DNA of 64,000 bases from Halichoerus grypus (GCF_964656455.1 NC_135715.1:41860603-41924602), one strand, 5' to 3'. Shown: positions 1 to 12,434, numbered from the stretch's first letter. Made by a program: numbers and translations. The notes: generated from the letters alone by a model not told the origin.

Positions 1-690
1 TCTTTTAATTCTAAGAATAGATATCCATTATCTCCTCTCCTCTGATCACAAAGTTTCCAAATTTAGAGCACCAAAACCCATAAGATGTATTTTACATGTA
101 AATTCTTTATGAGTTTGCTGGAATGGCCACTGAGTAACATAAAGATTTGTTTTTCACTTTGTTAAAGATAACAAAAATAAATATATTTGTTTGATATTCT
201 TAAATTTAATTAATTCAAAACTATTCTCAGTACTTTTTTTCCCCCTTTTAACAAATTTCAGATCAAAAGACACTGATTTGACTTCTCAGCTAAATAAGAT
301 GGAATGAATCTACATCAGCCCATCTCTCCCTCTGATTACATCCAGAAATCTGGACAGAACAACAGGCAATCCCTTGAGGACTCTAAAAACCAAAGCATAA
401 CAGGCAGATATAAGAGAAAGCAAAACTGAAGAAACTAGTGTGGTAAACTCCTGCTGTCTTTTTTCTTGTTCCCCATCATCCCTCCCTCGTTTATCTTCTG
501 ATTTTCACCTGTGATCAGTGGGCCAAATACTGGAACTGGACAGTGAATGCAAACAGCAAAAACTCAGGGAAAACTACACTTTCCAGGTAGAAGAATAGGA
601 AAAGGATCTCTGCATACAGGGGAGTGTGGGAGCGAAATCTTTCTTCTCAGAACAGGCCAGGGTAAGGGACAGGCCCAAGGGCAAAGCCAG
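1..690. other. AT-rich stretch, no gene recognised
   Basis: No exon, RNA gene or repeat family recognised. A short open frame near 547-744 runs into the LINE-1 3' end that follows and has no recognisable domain. Confidence 0.5.
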
Positions 691-935
691 CACAGCATAG
701 TGACTATATCAACCATACTATATTATATACTTCAAAATTGCTAAGAGACTAGATCTTAAATGTTCTGACCACAAAAAAGAAACAATCATGCAACATGATA
801 GAATTACATTAAAGGTATGGTGGTGATCACATTGCAAATATATAAATGTACCAAGTCAACACATTATTCACCTCAAACTTACACAATATTATATGTCAAT
901 TATATCTCAATTTAAAAAAGTGACTCAGAGCCCAT
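690..935 (+). mobile_element. Old LINE-1 3' end, sense
   Basis: The stretch has the order of words typical of an old mammalian LINE-1 3' UTR: a TTGCTAAGAGACTAGATCTT segment, then GGTGGTGATCACATTGCAAA, then a run ending TATATCTCAATTTAAAAAA. The A-rich end lies on the right, so the copy is sense. It is a 5'-truncated fossil without coding capacity. Subfamily (L1MA-like) is a guess. Confidence 0.7.
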
Positions 936-1149
936 CATTCTGTGCAGAGGGACTGGGAAAGGGGCCCCTTTGGTCTAAAGAGTGTAGGGGAAATCTCTGC
1001 TATTTTTTTCTCTCTTTTCTCCTACCACCTCCCCACAAGTCTCTCCCAGTTGCATGAAGCTGTAGGACAGCAGGGTAGGTGGTGAAAGAACCCTCACTTT
1101 CCAACCAGTGGACCGGGAAAAGGGCCATGGGTGTCAGAGAGTGATAGAG
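936..1149. other. Unassigned sequence between LINE-1 pieces
   Basis: About 210 bases with a pyrimidine-rich patch near 1008-1040. It may be the 5' continuation of the old LINE-1 that follows, but I could not match it. Confidence 0.3.
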
Positions 1150-2720
1150 AATCTGGAGTGGAGAGATAAACTCAAGGAAAACAATGCCCAGTAACATCAT
1201 AGTCAAACTGCTAAATCAAAGAACTGGTAACTCAGAATTTTATAAGAAGCGATCATATTCACAAGGAATAAAGTAAAATAAAGACCTCTGCAGATTAAGG
1301 AAAACTATGAAAATTTATGACCAGCTGACCTGCTCCAAAAGAAATGCAAAAGAAAGATTTTTAGGCTGAAGGCAATATACCAGATAGAAATTTGAAACTT
1401 TAGGAATAAAGGAAAAACAGCAAAACTGGTAAATATCTGGGTGAATACTAGAGACTAAATTAGAAAGCAAAAATTATATCACTGTTTGAAGAATTATAAT
1501 GTGTGCAGGTATAGTACACGTGAGAACAATAACATAATATTAACACTAAAACACTAATAAAGAGAGAAGGGTAAAGGGAACTATATGATTGTAAGGCTTC
1601 TAAGTTTTCTTTGAATTGATAAAGTAATACCTCTACAAAGCCTCTGAAGAATAGGGTATGCAGGTTGTAATCCCTGAGCAAATATAAAAATGAAAGTATA
1701 AAAATATCCAAATAGCAAATAAATTAAAATTAGAATTAAAATATAATGCAAATTACTAGAACACATCAATTGCAAAATAGAGATTATTTATGTGATCAGA
1801 TAAATACATAAGAATCAATTATATACTGCCTGCAGGAAACCAAACTTAATTATAGAAGTATCAATAGATAAAAGGAAAAGATGGGAAAAGATACACAGTG
1901 CAAATGCTAATCAAAAGAATGCTGGAATGGATATATTAGTATCATACAAAATATACTTCAGAACCAGGAAAATTACCAGAGATAAAGAGTGACATTACAC
2001 AAATATGAGCAATACATTTTTGAAAAAAATGAAAAAGCAAGAACAGTATTTTCAATTAGACATCGATGCATGAAATATGAACCTCAATTTATATCTCAAC
2101 CTTGCACAAAAATTGAATAATAGCCCTAAGAGTAACAAATAAAATTAAAGTTTTAGAAGAAAACACAGAAAATATATTTAAGACTTGATTTAGCAACAAG
2201 TTACTAGATATAGCACCAAAACCATGCTTTTAAGGAAAAAAAAGATATAAATCATCATCATGATGATAAATTTCATCAATATTTAAAGCAAAAGCTCTGA
2301 AAAATATGGCACTAAGAGCAGAGAAAGACAAGCTAAAGAATGGGAGAAAATGTTTTCAAATGACCGGATGACAAAGGATTTATAGTCAGACTACAAAAAG
2401 AAAACTCACAATGCAACAATAAGGAAGAAAAAAAAAAAAAATAGAAAAATAGGGAAAAGATTAAACAGACACTACTTTGAAGAAGACATACAGATTGCAA
2501 ATATGTACATGAAATGATGTAAATAACATCACTAGCTATTCAGGAAAGGTAAAGTAATACCACAATGAGATAGCACTAGACAACTATTAGAAAGGAGAAA
2601 ACACTAAAATATCAGTTACTGGTGAGGACACAGAGTAATGGTGAGAACACATGGCTAGTGGGAATATAAAATGGTCTATCAAATTTAGAAAACAGTTTGG
2701 AAGTTTTTTTTTTTCCTTTA
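1150..2720 (+). mobile_element. Old LINE-1, sense: ORF1/ORF2 junction, endonuclease and later ORF2 remnants
   Basis: Sense-strand sequence follows an old L1M-type element. The inter-ORF region lies around 1150-1620. Endonuclease-like sequence follows at about 1780-2080, with words resembling the ORF2 stretch that reads 'GLQETNF' and 'KFTRDKE' in intact copies. Late ORF2 lies at about 2120-2720, including GAGAAAATGTTTTCAAATGA and the 'acacagagtaatggtgagaa' stretch. All frames are full of stops. The part between endonuclease and late ORF2 is missing. The element ends without a poly(A) near 2720, so it is truncated or overwritten. No function is expected. Confidence 0.65.
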
Positions 2721-2898
2721 CAATTTTAAGATTAGTTTTCTATGCAATTATCAAGAGGAGGGTGGATAAAAAACAGAGATTGTTTTTGATATTTAAAATT
2801 AATAGAAAAACAAAAAATAGGCTAAAATATTAAAATCATTTCATTTCAATCTGCCTAGTTTAGTGTAAAGTTAAAATTATGTCAAGAAATTTACTATC

Positions 2899-3092
2899 GG
2901 GGCGCCTGGGTGGCTCAGTCATTAAGCGTCTGTCTTCGGCTCAGGTCATGATCCCAGGGTCCTGGGATCAAGCCCGGCATCGGGCTCCATGCTCTGCAGG
3001 AAGCCTGCTTCTCCCTCTCCCACTCCCCCTACTTGTGTTCCCTCTCTCCCTCTGTCTCTGTCAAAAAAATAAATAAAAAATCTTAAAAAAAA
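2899..3092 (+). mobile_element. Can-SINE (tRNA-Lys-derived SINEC), sense, with TSD
   Basis: It begins GGGGCGCCTGGGTGGCTCAG, has the tRNA-related head with pol III A- and B-box positions, a CT-rich body and an A-rich tail with AAATAAA units. Flanking direct repeats AAATTTACTATC at 2887-2898 and 3093-3104 are exact, which marks LINE-1-driven insertion. It is near full length (about 195 bases). Open frames of 60-70 codons across it on both strands are chance frames. Confidence 0.95.
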
Positions 3093-3104
3093 AAATTTAC
3101 TATC

Positions 3105-3544
3105 TATCTGACTGATAAATGACTTAACCTGAGTCATTAGACTAACAGGTTTTGGGTTTTAAAAAAGACAAAAAATAATAGTATGCATGTAATATTTCAG
3201 ATGACTTTATTATCTGTTACAGTCATAACATGAACAGTAAAGAAACAACTGCATCTTAAAAGCATATTGTCTATATATTCAGTTGTCAAAGACTCCTAAG
3301 GAAGGCGAATCTCACATTTCACCTCTACAACCAGATTTAAATGTTTTTAGCACATTGAGAATATTTAGATTTTAATAACCATTATTTTCTTTTTTATTTT
3401 ACTTCATTATTTTTTTAAAATGTTATTTATATTTGTGTAAAATAGTTGGAAAATAAATGGTATGTTTTCAGAACACCTAAAAAATATATATCCTTTCCTA
3501 TAATCTTTCAGTTTGGTGTTAATGACAAATCTCAGTTTCTGCTT
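3105..3544. other. AT-rich stretch, nothing recognised
   Basis: No gene, RNA gene or repeat family recognised. Confidence 0.4.
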
Positions 3545-3990
3545 TTCTTTTTCTTTAATTTTTAAATTTGTGCACAGCTGACACATAATGCCACATTAGT
3601 TCCAGGTGTACAACATGGTGATTCATCTTCTCTAAATGTTATGCTATGCTCACCACCAATGTAGCTATCATCTGTCACCATACAATGTTATTAAAATATC
3701 CTTGACTACATTCCCTATGCTGTGTCTTTTATTCTGTGGTTTAGTCATTCCATAACTGAAATCCTGTACTCTACCACTCCCCTTCATCCTTTTTGCCCAC
3801 CCCCTGATGGTCCTCCCTGCCCTCTGGCAACCATCACCTTGTTCTCTGTATTTATAGGTCTAATTCTACTTTTTGTTTGTTTATTCATTTGTTTTGTTTT
3901 TCAGATTCCACATATAAGTGAAATCATATGGCATATATTGTTTCATTATACTGTTTTAAGTTGGGTTCTGTCCTCTGCTTTCTGATTATG
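3545..3990 (-). mobile_element. Old LINE-1 3' UTR, antisense
   Basis: The plus strand reads as the reverse complement of a LINE-1 3' UTR: a TTCCAGGTGTACAACATGGT segment, a 'tgctcaccaccaatgtagctatcatc' region, CCTGCCCTCTGGCAACCATC, then the 'attccacatataagtgaaatcatatgg' stretch. The 3' end is therefore at the left. An 87-codon open frame at 3722-3985 lies in it and is not a gene. Confidence 0.75.
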
Positions 3991-6900
3991 ATTTCTTTTA
4001 TAGTAAACAATTTGGCCCAGATTTATCCCAATTCAAAAACTCAAGTTTAATTTCTTCCAATCTTCCTTACCCCATCATACCTATTATATGCTATATAAAT
4101 TTTGAAATGTCTATAAACATTCAAAAATTTAAAAGGCTAATTATATGTAGACATCTTTAATCCTAGAAATACACCAACCAAAATAAAATGTATTTTAAAA
4201 AAATTTTAAGCTTGTTGAGATTTTAGAATAAAGGCATATACCTAGAAATCCAAAGGCATAATAAAATTTTGATGTCTGTTTCAAGTAGGGATGAATTCTT
4301 TTCTTCTTTAGGAGAGCTAACTTACTGAAATCTGTAGGTGTCTTAAATAAATAACATCCCCATGGTTCCCTGCTTCTGCTATTATTGTTGTATCTCTTAT
4401 TTTGAGTGACTGTCACATATCATAAAGTTGTCTGTGGCATGTTTCAGTTTTAAACAAGCAGAATTCTGATTATAAAGTTACTTTAGAATCTGCTTCAATG
4501 GATTAGTAAGATGAATAATACATTATTTCCTTATTATTCATTGAAAAGTTTGGGTATCTATGATATATTCAGACCTGCTGGCCAAACATTTAATAAAGAG
4601 AAGGAATAAATGACAGTATCTATGTCATGTTTTGTGTTTTGTTTTCCCCCTCATTGGAAAGGCAGCAATGCTGGAATGACTCATTACATTTAAATATAGT
4701 TTAAATAATAAGCAAAAGATCATGTATTCTTTTTATTTTTAAAAAAATCTTAAGAGATTTCCTTCTATATGAAGATTTTTTGACAAATGTATTTTTTCCA
4801 CAAGTTCCAAAAAAATTTAGATTAAATGTATTACTGACATGTGAACTACGAAATTAAAAACAAGTTTATATCCTCTCATTTTAGGAGAGAAAATTAAAAA
4901 TTTGAAATTAAGGCCACCTGAGAAAGGATCTTGAAATTGTCATTATTTTTGACCATTGCAATTTACTAAATTTCTGCAAATTTCAATTTGTCAATCTGTA
5001 AAAAGTGACTATTAGTAATATCATCATATAGTTACTTTGAGTATTATATCAGCTAATGTATTATATTTGATATATCCATTATCATTATATCATTAGGATT
5101 ATATCATGCTTAATAAAAATAGAAATATGCATGGGACAATATATGTATTATATAGTATTCAGATATGTATTTATAGTTTTAGGATGCATCTGATTCCAAG
5201 AAAGAGAAAACGTCACTCAAAAAATCTTTCATAATAATGAAGAAATTATCTTATATGACAGGTTTACCATAAATGTAATAACTCTTTAAGACAGCTACAT
5301 TGCCAAAAAAACACCAACTCTGCCCAGAAATAGCCTATGACTTCTCAACTCCAAAGTTATCCCTAGGCAACTAGAGTCTCACAAACAGAAAGTGGATATA
5401 CAGCTCTTGGTATGGACATTGCCCAATGAGCAAATCATGTATGACCATGAGGAACTTTGGGTAGGGTATCCTCTCAGGGAGCAGAGCTAGGGTTCATGGA
5501 GATCAGAGGACAAATCTGGTCAACAGATTTAATCCTAGAGCAGAGGATGAAGTCACCTACCTCTGAATCACATTGAATAGAGTAAGAGACCTGAAAGCAA
5601 GCAAGGTCCTACTAGCAAGGCAGTAGGGAAAGAAATGCATGTTGCACAGGTGAGCTGTATATATGGAACTGTAACTAAAGAACTGTATCTCTTTTAAATA
5701 AAAGTATTTTGCATGTATTATTTTATTAAATGATATTTCATTTCTAATTTGAATTGCAGAAATATATCCTGATTTCTAATCTCAGTTCTTCTATTTTACT
5801 ATATTCTGTGTTGGTGGTATGATTACCCTACATGTACTTTTCATGGCAGCCATATTAGCAGCCTAATAATTGTTTATCTTCCTCTCATGTACTTTCAGAT
5901 AATTAGTCCTCTAAAGTGTCAGATTAAGAAGTATTTCAGGGGCAGAACATGGAGAATATTGTAGCCTTTAAGTTTCATAATACAAGATAAGTCCTTCCAA
6001 TTACTCATGGATAACTGAAAATTGATAGTTATTCCTTGGACAAAGTCCTGATATTAACAAAGGCTCCAGAAGGAGGAATGAATAAAAACTCCTAAGAGCA
6101 AATGGAAAAGTACAGTTTGTTTTGCCAGTGGTAATTTACATATATTCTTAGAAATAAATTCAATTTAAAGTCTCTCTATAGAGAACCTTTAATACAATAT
6201 TTATTTAGAGATACATTAACTTTTAAATGATAAACTATGATAAATAAATGTTAATATTAATTTTCCTATATAGAGATCAACTCCCCCAAGGAATAAATGA
6301 AGGAAAATAGGTAAGAAATATATGTGTAATTCTTAAATATGTTGCTTGACAACATTATAACTTCACAGAGGATTTCCCGAAATGAGTTAGGAAATACATT
6401 ATTAGTTATTTGTGAAAGTGAGCTAATATATGGTCCAGATTAAATAAAAACTAAAAATCATAATACATATAATACAGCTACTATGATATAGAGAATAGTT
6501 AGTGGAAATTTAAAAAATTAACAAGTTTTATTATAAAAATTATCAAAAATCTTTTCATACTACTCCCTCCCACACACTTTTGTTGTTCACAGAGTATAAT
6601 AAAACAAATTACAAACATTATGTCATTTCCCTCATAAATATCTCAGCATGAAGCTCTATTTTACAAAGACTTTCATATACTTCATTCCATAATCATACCT
6701 GGTATTATTAATATTAGTCTTTACTTTCAAGTAATACCCCAGTTCATATACACATTTTCCTTATTTTCTGTAGTATGTCTCTTTATAGTTGTCTTGTTTT
6801 GTTTTGTTTTTTAAATCAAGGTCATGCTTTGGATTTGGGTAGTATGTCATTTATTTAAGTTTTTCTTTTACTGCCACAACATAGTATTCATGCCACTGAT

Positions 6901-7399
6901 TTGTTAAGAGAATGGATCTTATTTCTAGAATAGTATGGCTGATTAATTTTTCTTAGTATCTACAAGTCTTTCCTCCATGCCCCATGTTTTTTGTAATCTG
7001 ATAATGAAATATAGTTTGATTGGATCATGATTTAAGTGTTGATGCAAAAACACTTCTTAAGTTGTATTGTGTACTTCTTAGTGCATCATATTTAGAGTTA
7101 ATAACATATGCTTTTGCTGCCTTTAGTAATGGTAAGATTTTGGTTCCTCATAATATTAACATAACTAGTGTAAATACCCCTTTGCTTTAACTTATTTTTA
7201 CAATATATTAAAAATAAAATACCAATATTACTATATTCATAATACTGCCAAATCTAGCTTCATATTTCTTTTTTCTGCTTTTTTTAGTAACATGATTTTT
7301 CTGTTATCTATAAAAATAATTTTTGTTATATTTTGGTTTATCACTTCTTCAGTGTTCATTTTTGAAAATATAATCAAATACATTTATTTAATAAAGGAT
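3991..7399. other. Long AT-rich stretch without a recognised gene
   Basis: About 3.4 kb of low-GC sequence. The part at 5300-5690 is less AT-rich and looks like single-copy or very old repeat DNA; I could not assign it. The part at 6600-6900 may be decayed LINE-derived sequence. No splice-flanked exon, RNA gene or promoter could be supported. Confidence 0.4.
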
Positions 7400-7640
7400 C
7401 ACTCATATCATTATTAGTGTTTTTCCACATTCATTTTTACAGGTGCAGAATGGTGTGTTAGGTAGATGCCCTATTGTTGATTCAACCAGTCCCCTAAGTA
7501 TTTATGTTGTCTGACTCAGCTTTTATCCATTACAAATAATACCACAATTAATAAAATTATGAATGCTCATTTTGTATTTTCCTTGTGTTTTGTTGGAATA
7601 CATTCCTTGAAATAGATCATATATAAACACATGTAATTTT
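7400..7640 (-). mobile_element. Very old LINE-1 3' region, antisense
   Basis: The plus strand carries the reverse-complement pattern of a LINE-1 late ORF2: 'aggtgcagaatggtgtg', 'cctattgttgattcaaccagtc', 'ttacaaataataccacaatta' and a 'ggaatacattccttgaaatag' end. Divergence is high. L1ME-type is likely but not certain. Confidence 0.5.
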
Positions 7641-7838
7641 AATAATAATTGAGTAAAATTTTTTCTTTGAATCAACTCTTATTTTCTTTTATTCATTATC
7701 ATATTGAAACATGGGTTTTTTCCCTCCTCAATTGGCTTAAGTTTTTAGATACTAGGGATATTAATCTTCTTTTGTAATATAATAAAGAAGTATTTATTTT
7801 AGTTTGAGAATTTTTCTTTTAGAAATTTTTCAACACTC

Positions 7839-8041
7839 TCGGGGCCCCTGGGTGGCTCAGTTGGTTAAGTGACTGCCTTCGGCTTAGGTCATGATCCTGG
7901 AGTCCCTGGATCGAGTCCCGCATTGGGATCTGTGCTCGGCAGGGAGTCTGCTTCTCCCTCTGACTCTCCCCCCTCTCATGTACCCTCTCTCTCATTCTCT
8001 CTCTCTCAAATAAATAAATAAAATCTTTAAAAAAAAAAAAA
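7839..8041 (+). mobile_element. Can-SINE, sense, with 18-bp TSD
   Basis: It starts at CTCGGGGCCCCTGGGTGGCT and has an A-box-like TGGCTCAGTTGG and a B-box-like GGATCGAGTCC at 7908-7918. A CT repeat body and an AAATAAATAAATAAAATC tail follow. The exact repeat AGAAATTTTTCAACACTC lies at 7821-7838 and 8042-8059. The long exact TSD suggests a fairly young insertion. A 126-codon antisense frame runs across SINE and microsatellite and is not a gene. Confidence 0.95.
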
Positions 8042-8104
8042 AGAAATTTTTCAACACTCCCAAGTTGTAAAATAATTTGCCCATATTTCCTTTTAGAACT
8101 CAGG

Positions 8105-8162
8105 GACACACACACACACACACACACACGTGTATGTGTATGTATGTTTACGTATGTATGCA
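8105..8162. repeat. (CA)n microsatellite with TG/TATG extension
   Basis: About eleven CA units run directly into a GTATGTGTATGTATGTTTAC stretch with alternating purine and pyrimidine. A short Z-DNA-prone tract; likely polymorphic. Confidence 0.9.
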
Positions 8163-8320
8163 AATGTGTAAAAGCAGTTGTAAATATATCCTCAGACATT
8201 TATCATCATATAAACAGATTATATTTTTCCTATGGCTATCCTGGAATCTTATTTGCTTTTATTAAAAAGAGTATCTTACCTATAAAATAAAGACAACTTT
8301 ATCATATACTTTACTTCTAA

Positions 8321-8322
<2 letters not shown>

Positions 8323-8369
<47 letters not shown>
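8323..8369. repeat. (AC)n microsatellite
   Basis: About 23 uninterrupted AC units, long enough to be length-variable between individuals. It is followed by an ATTTAAATTTAAATTT palindromic AT tract. Confidence 0.95.
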
Positions 8370-8372
<3 letters not shown>

Positions 8373-8867
8373 TTAAATTTAAATTTCTGGGTCTTCTGTT
8401 TGGTCCCGTTTGTCTTTCTATTAATGCAAAAATCCTTTAAAATGTTTTAATATATGGTAGCTCCAAACCTCCCACAATGATTTTACTTTATAATACATCT
8501 GACCTTTTCTAACCCATTACCTTTTTATTATGTCACTAATTTCTTTCTTTTGCCAAAGTGCTTGGTTAATACTGTCAACAACAACAACAAAATAGTGGTA
8601 GACAGTAGACTTAATTTTTTTTTCCCTATAGTTGAAGGAATGACTCCAAAAAGTCATATCTTTTTCATATTAGGAAAAGATAATTCCCAAATTATTGATT
8701 TTATCTTAAAGCATAAGTGGAATTTAAATTATGTTAAGTAACATTTGTATCTGTGGAGATAAACATTTGATATTCCTCAATAGATCTACTGTTATGATGA
8801 AATATATCAGAGGATTTCCTAATAGCAAGTAACTACTGTTTTCCTAGAATAAGCCATAATAAGTAAA
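8370..8867. other. Unassigned AT-rich sequence
   Basis: No gene seen. A 63-codon open frame at 8550-8741 has no recognisable feature. Confidence 0.4.
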
Positions 8868-8879
8868 TGTTATTTTTTA

Positions 8880-9079
8880 TTTTTTATTTTTTTTAAAGAT
8901 TTTATTTATTTATTTGAGAGAGAGAGAATGAGAGAGAACACATGAGAGGGGGGAGGGTCAGAGGCAGAAGCAGACTCCCTGCCGAGCAGGGAGCCCGATG
9001 CGGGACTCGATCCAGGGACTCCAGGATCATGACCTGAGCCGAAGGCAGTCGCTTAACCAACTGAGCCACCCAGGCGCCC
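8880..9079 (-). mobile_element. Can-SINE, antisense, with 12-bp TSD
   Basis: It ends on the plus strand with TGAGCCACCCAGGCGCCC, the reverse complement of the SINE start. The left side is a T-rich tail followed by GAGAGAGAGA. Direct repeat TGTTATTTTTTA lies at 8868-8879 and 9080-9091. Confidence 0.95.
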
Positions 9080-9371
9080 TGTTATTTTTTAAAATAATAT
9101 ATTTTATACAATTTTCAAATTTAGTATTTTAATATGACTAGTGATTTTAATTGTGCTAATTTCCAAATCAGTTCCATGTTTAATTAGCAAAGTTTTAATA
9201 ATTTTATATCCATATTTCTTTAACTCTTAAGACACTTCTAGTATATAAAGAGACAGTTCAAGTATTTAACTTTGACATTATAAGTACTATAAGTCCTGGT
9301 GTATAAAGTTTACTGATCATCTACATTACCTGGAGAGTTTGTTTTGCTCTATTTTTGGTATGCTTCCTTTT

Positions 9372-9564
9372 TTTTTTATAAGATATTTACTTATTTTAGA
9401 GAGAGAGGGCATGGGGCAGAGGAGAAGAGGGAGAGAGAGTCTCAAACACACTCCATGCTGAGCGCTGGAGCCCTGTGTAGGGCTTGATCCCAGGATCCCG
9501 AGATCACGACACCAGCAGAAACCCAGAGTCCTTCGCTTAACTGACTGCACCACCCAGGCGCCCT
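9372..9564 (-). mobile_element. Can-SINE, antisense, older
   Basis: The plus strand ends CACCACCCAGGCGCCC and starts with a T-rich tail. The body is more diverged than its neighbours. Flanks share GGTATG(C/T)TTC at 9357 and 9565, an imperfect TSD, which fits an older insertion. Confidence 0.9.
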
Positions 9565-9579
9565 GGTATGTTTCTTTTT

Positions 9580-11222
9580 ATAACTACAGATCCTTGGGGG
9601 CCAACTCCAGACCCATTCAATCAAAAAACCCTTACTGTAAGATCAAAGACAAATACTGACCAGATTATTTAATTTGTGTTTTCGGCTATTTCTATGCAGG
9701 AAAGTATCAAGGCATAGTCAAAGGCCAAATTCAAGATAACAGAAAAGAGTGCAAAAAGAAACAAGAAACAAAACAAAAACTTTTGATCTAATATATAGAG
9801 TCAATAATTTGACTCTGGTCATAAATTATCTGTCCTAGGACACTTCATTCTTAACATGCAAGAAAATATTATAATTCCAACAGGGTGTGGGTGCTTAATA
9901 TAAAATTATTTTTCATAGGCTCCTAAAAAATTATCGTTGGTCTTACTTTCCTCTCCTGTAGCAATAGGATGAAAAGTGAAAATACAATCAGTTATATTAA
10001 ACGATTTCCAGTTTCATGGTGTGTAGAATTTGGGGGGAAAGAAGTAGAAATTATTGAGTCAATGGATTATATTCCATACTTTTTATCATTAAATATAATT
10101 CCATAACATGGTTTTAACATTTTTCTGTTCTTAGAAATTATTTTTAAATATTTTTAAAAATTCATGGCAAAATTTAACATGTATGTTACAATAAGCTTGT
10201 TATTTTTCTCAATTAAAAAGAAAAAAGAAAACCAGCTATCCTAAGAATTTTGTTTTTACAGAGGAATGTAGAATGTTTTATTCAAAAATCCACTGTTTGG
10301 GCCACTAAGCTCCTTCTTATACTCAATTCCTTTTTATCATATAATTTCAATCCATTTGACAACTTCAATTATATTTAAAAAGAATTTATGAAACCCCAGA
10401 GTTAATGATGAAAAACAAGAATAGAAGCAAAATGATATCCTTTATGTTTTATGCTTTGCTTTGTTACATAACTGGTATATATACTTAATTTATCTAAATT
10501 TTATTTAAACTTATCAATATTTATATTAGGTTTAATTTATATTTTATTTAATTTGATTCAATATATATTTAAAATTAAAATTTTATTTTGTTGCGAATTA
10601 ATCCATAGATAATGTATTCCCTTAAATATAAGATCCATTTTTTAAAACACATCTTTATTTTATATGCCACAAAGAAATTTATTTTAAAGCTATCAAGTTC
10701 CTTATATATAATTCTAAAATGGCATTTACTTTGCACTTCATGTCAGATATTTTAAAATTTGAGACATTTTTTGTCTTAAAATTGAGGAATATTATATGTA
10801 ATCATAGATGAATCATTTATATGACTAAAGTATGAAGTCTGAATACAGTTGTTCACAAAAAAGATAAGTGCTTGTTTTAATGCATGACATCAAACATTAG
10901 GATTTCCACTAAATACAGAAATTAGGATGCGTGATATTCTAAAGTCATAATCTCACAATATCTCATTAGCTTTTGTAATATATATACAACTTAATACAGA
11001 TTGTTTTATACTTATTATGTGTTTACATGTTGGGACATGTGCTATACATATTGACATTTAGATACGTATTCTATGAAAAAAAACACTCTACCTAGAAAGT
11101 ACGCATTATGCTGTTTCACCTACTTCTAAGTGCAGTAACCAAGGAGGTGTTAGTTGACCAATTTCAGATGTTTCTGATATAAATTTCGGATATTTCTGGT
11201 ATAATCAATGTCCATTGTGCTT
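9580..11222. other. AT-rich stretch without a recognised gene
   Basis: The sequence at 10130-10830 is exceptionally AT-rich, with many TATTTTAAA-like words. No gene, RNA gene or repeat family could be supported. Confidence 0.4.
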
Positions 11223-11391
11223 CCAGAATTGGTATTTCTTTTGTAATATATTAATATAAACATGTGTATAAAAGTATAAAAGTAAAAAAAATGTGTGTAA
11301 TATATTAATATAAATGTGTATATAAAAGTATATTCTGGAATTGGTACTTCCTTTGTAATATATTAATATAAATGTGTCTATAAAAGTATAA
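11223..11391 (+). repeat. Local tandem/interspersed repeat, about 38-bp core in three copies
   Basis: A core reading TGTAATATATTAATATAAA, then TGTGT and ATAAAAGTATA, appears at about 11242, 11296 and 11354. The first and third copies are also preceded by related GAATTGGTA-TTC-TTTTG segments 112 bases apart. The array therefore looks like a partial 112-bp duplication plus an internal shorter copy. The SINE that follows used the AAAAGTATAA of the third copy as its target. Confidence 0.8.
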
Positions 11392-11531
11392 AAGGGGCGC
11401 CTGAGTGGCTCAGTTCATTAAGTGTCCGACTCTTGATTTCGGCTCAGATCATCATCTCAGGGTTGTGAGATGGAGCTGGAGCCTGCTTGAGATTCTCTTT
11501 CCCTTTCTGCCGGCCCCTTCTCCACCCTCAA
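11392..11531 (+). mobile_element. Can-SINE, sense, short older form
   Basis: It begins GGGGCGCCTGAGTGGCTCAG and continues CTCTTGATTTCGGCTCAG and CAGGGTTGTGAGATGGAG, an older caniform subtype. The CT-rich body and tail are shortened, giving about 140 bases. Direct repeat AAAAGTATAA lies at 11382-11391 and 11532-11541. Confidence 0.92.
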
Positions 11532-11541
11532 AAAAGTATAA

Positions 11542-11911
11542 CCAGATTTTAAAAATACTTAAAATATATATTATTTGATTAATTTTAGTCTATATAACAT
11601 AAGATATATTAAAGGTTATTACTTTTAAACATCAAGCCCTTCACTTTGGTATTTATCATATACTGCAAATACAGAGTGGCTGGCTAAAAGAGACACATCA
11701 AAGTCCCATTACCTTTATCTGTCATCCTCTTGTAACATTTGTAAATGCATTTTATAAGAATATTGCAGATCTCTCTGCAACTTGCTCTGTTTTTAGTAAT
11801 TATCCTCAGTAGGCTTGTGCTTCATTTTCTGCAAGATTTTTTAAACTACATTTCTTTTCTCCTCTCTTTCTGATACATTCTTACTCATTTACATATAATT
11901 TCTTCTAACAT
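11542..11911. other. Unassigned AT-rich sequence
   Basis: No gene or repeat family recognised. Confidence 0.4.
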
Positions 11912-11936
11912 CTAATTTCTGCTGATGTGAAAGTAT
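11912..11936. repeat. Left copy of an exact 25-bp direct repeat
   Basis: The 25 bases starting CTAATTTCTGCTGATG and ending GAAAGTAT recur without mismatch at 12771-12795. Sequence outside the match on either side is unrelated. See the finding on the bracketed segment. Confidence 0.9.
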
Positions 11937-12236
11937 ATCTTCTTTATATTTTTTATTTTGAGGACAATGCATACTCCAAGCACTGCATTGTTTGTATGCT
12001 ATTGTGCTGGATGTTTTTCTATCACAACTACCTAGTTATGTTGATTCCTGTTTTTTATTTACATTTCAAATGAAAGGTTATTGACCCTTGGAAAATCTGT
12101 TTTATAAAGAAATTTTAAAGGATGTTTTCAAATTGCATGCTACTGGGAAATACCAGTCCTGTATGAGAAAAAAAAATTTCCTTCTTTATGCAGTGCTTCT
12201 TATTTCTTCACTTTGGTCCTCTCCCTCCCACTTTTA

Positions 12237-12434
12237 TTTATTTATTTATTTTTAAAGATTTTATTTATTTGACAGAGACACAGCGAGAGAGGGAACACAA
12301 GCAGGGGGGAGTGGGAGAGGGAGAAGCAGGCTTCCCGCGGAGCAGGGATCCCAATGTGGGGCTCGAAACCAGGACCCTGGGATTATGACCTGGGCCAAAG
12401 GCAGACGCTTAACGACTGAGCCACCCAGGCTCCC
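12237..12434 (-). mobile_element. Can-SINE, antisense, with 16-bp TSD
   Basis: The plus strand runs from a T-rich (TTTA)n tail through GACAGAGACACAGCGAGAGA to GAGCCACCCAGGCTCCC. Exact direct repeat CTCCCTCCCACTTTTA lies at 12221-12236 and 12435-12450. It lies inside the interval bracketed by the 25-bp repeat. Confidence 0.95.

Noticed and set aside
2899..3092. Can-SINE heads as tRNA genes
   Set aside because: They keep A- and B-box-like words from tRNA-Lys but lack a complete cloverleaf and continue into the SINE body; the same holds for all copies.
7819..8199. 126-codon antisense frame
   Set aside because: It is composed of Can-SINE and CA-microsatellite sequence; the translation shows valine/cysteine and threonine/histidine repeats.
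8105..8369. Repeated CA tracts as a CRISPR-like or satellite array
   Set aside because: Simple dinucleotide microsatellites without unit structure.
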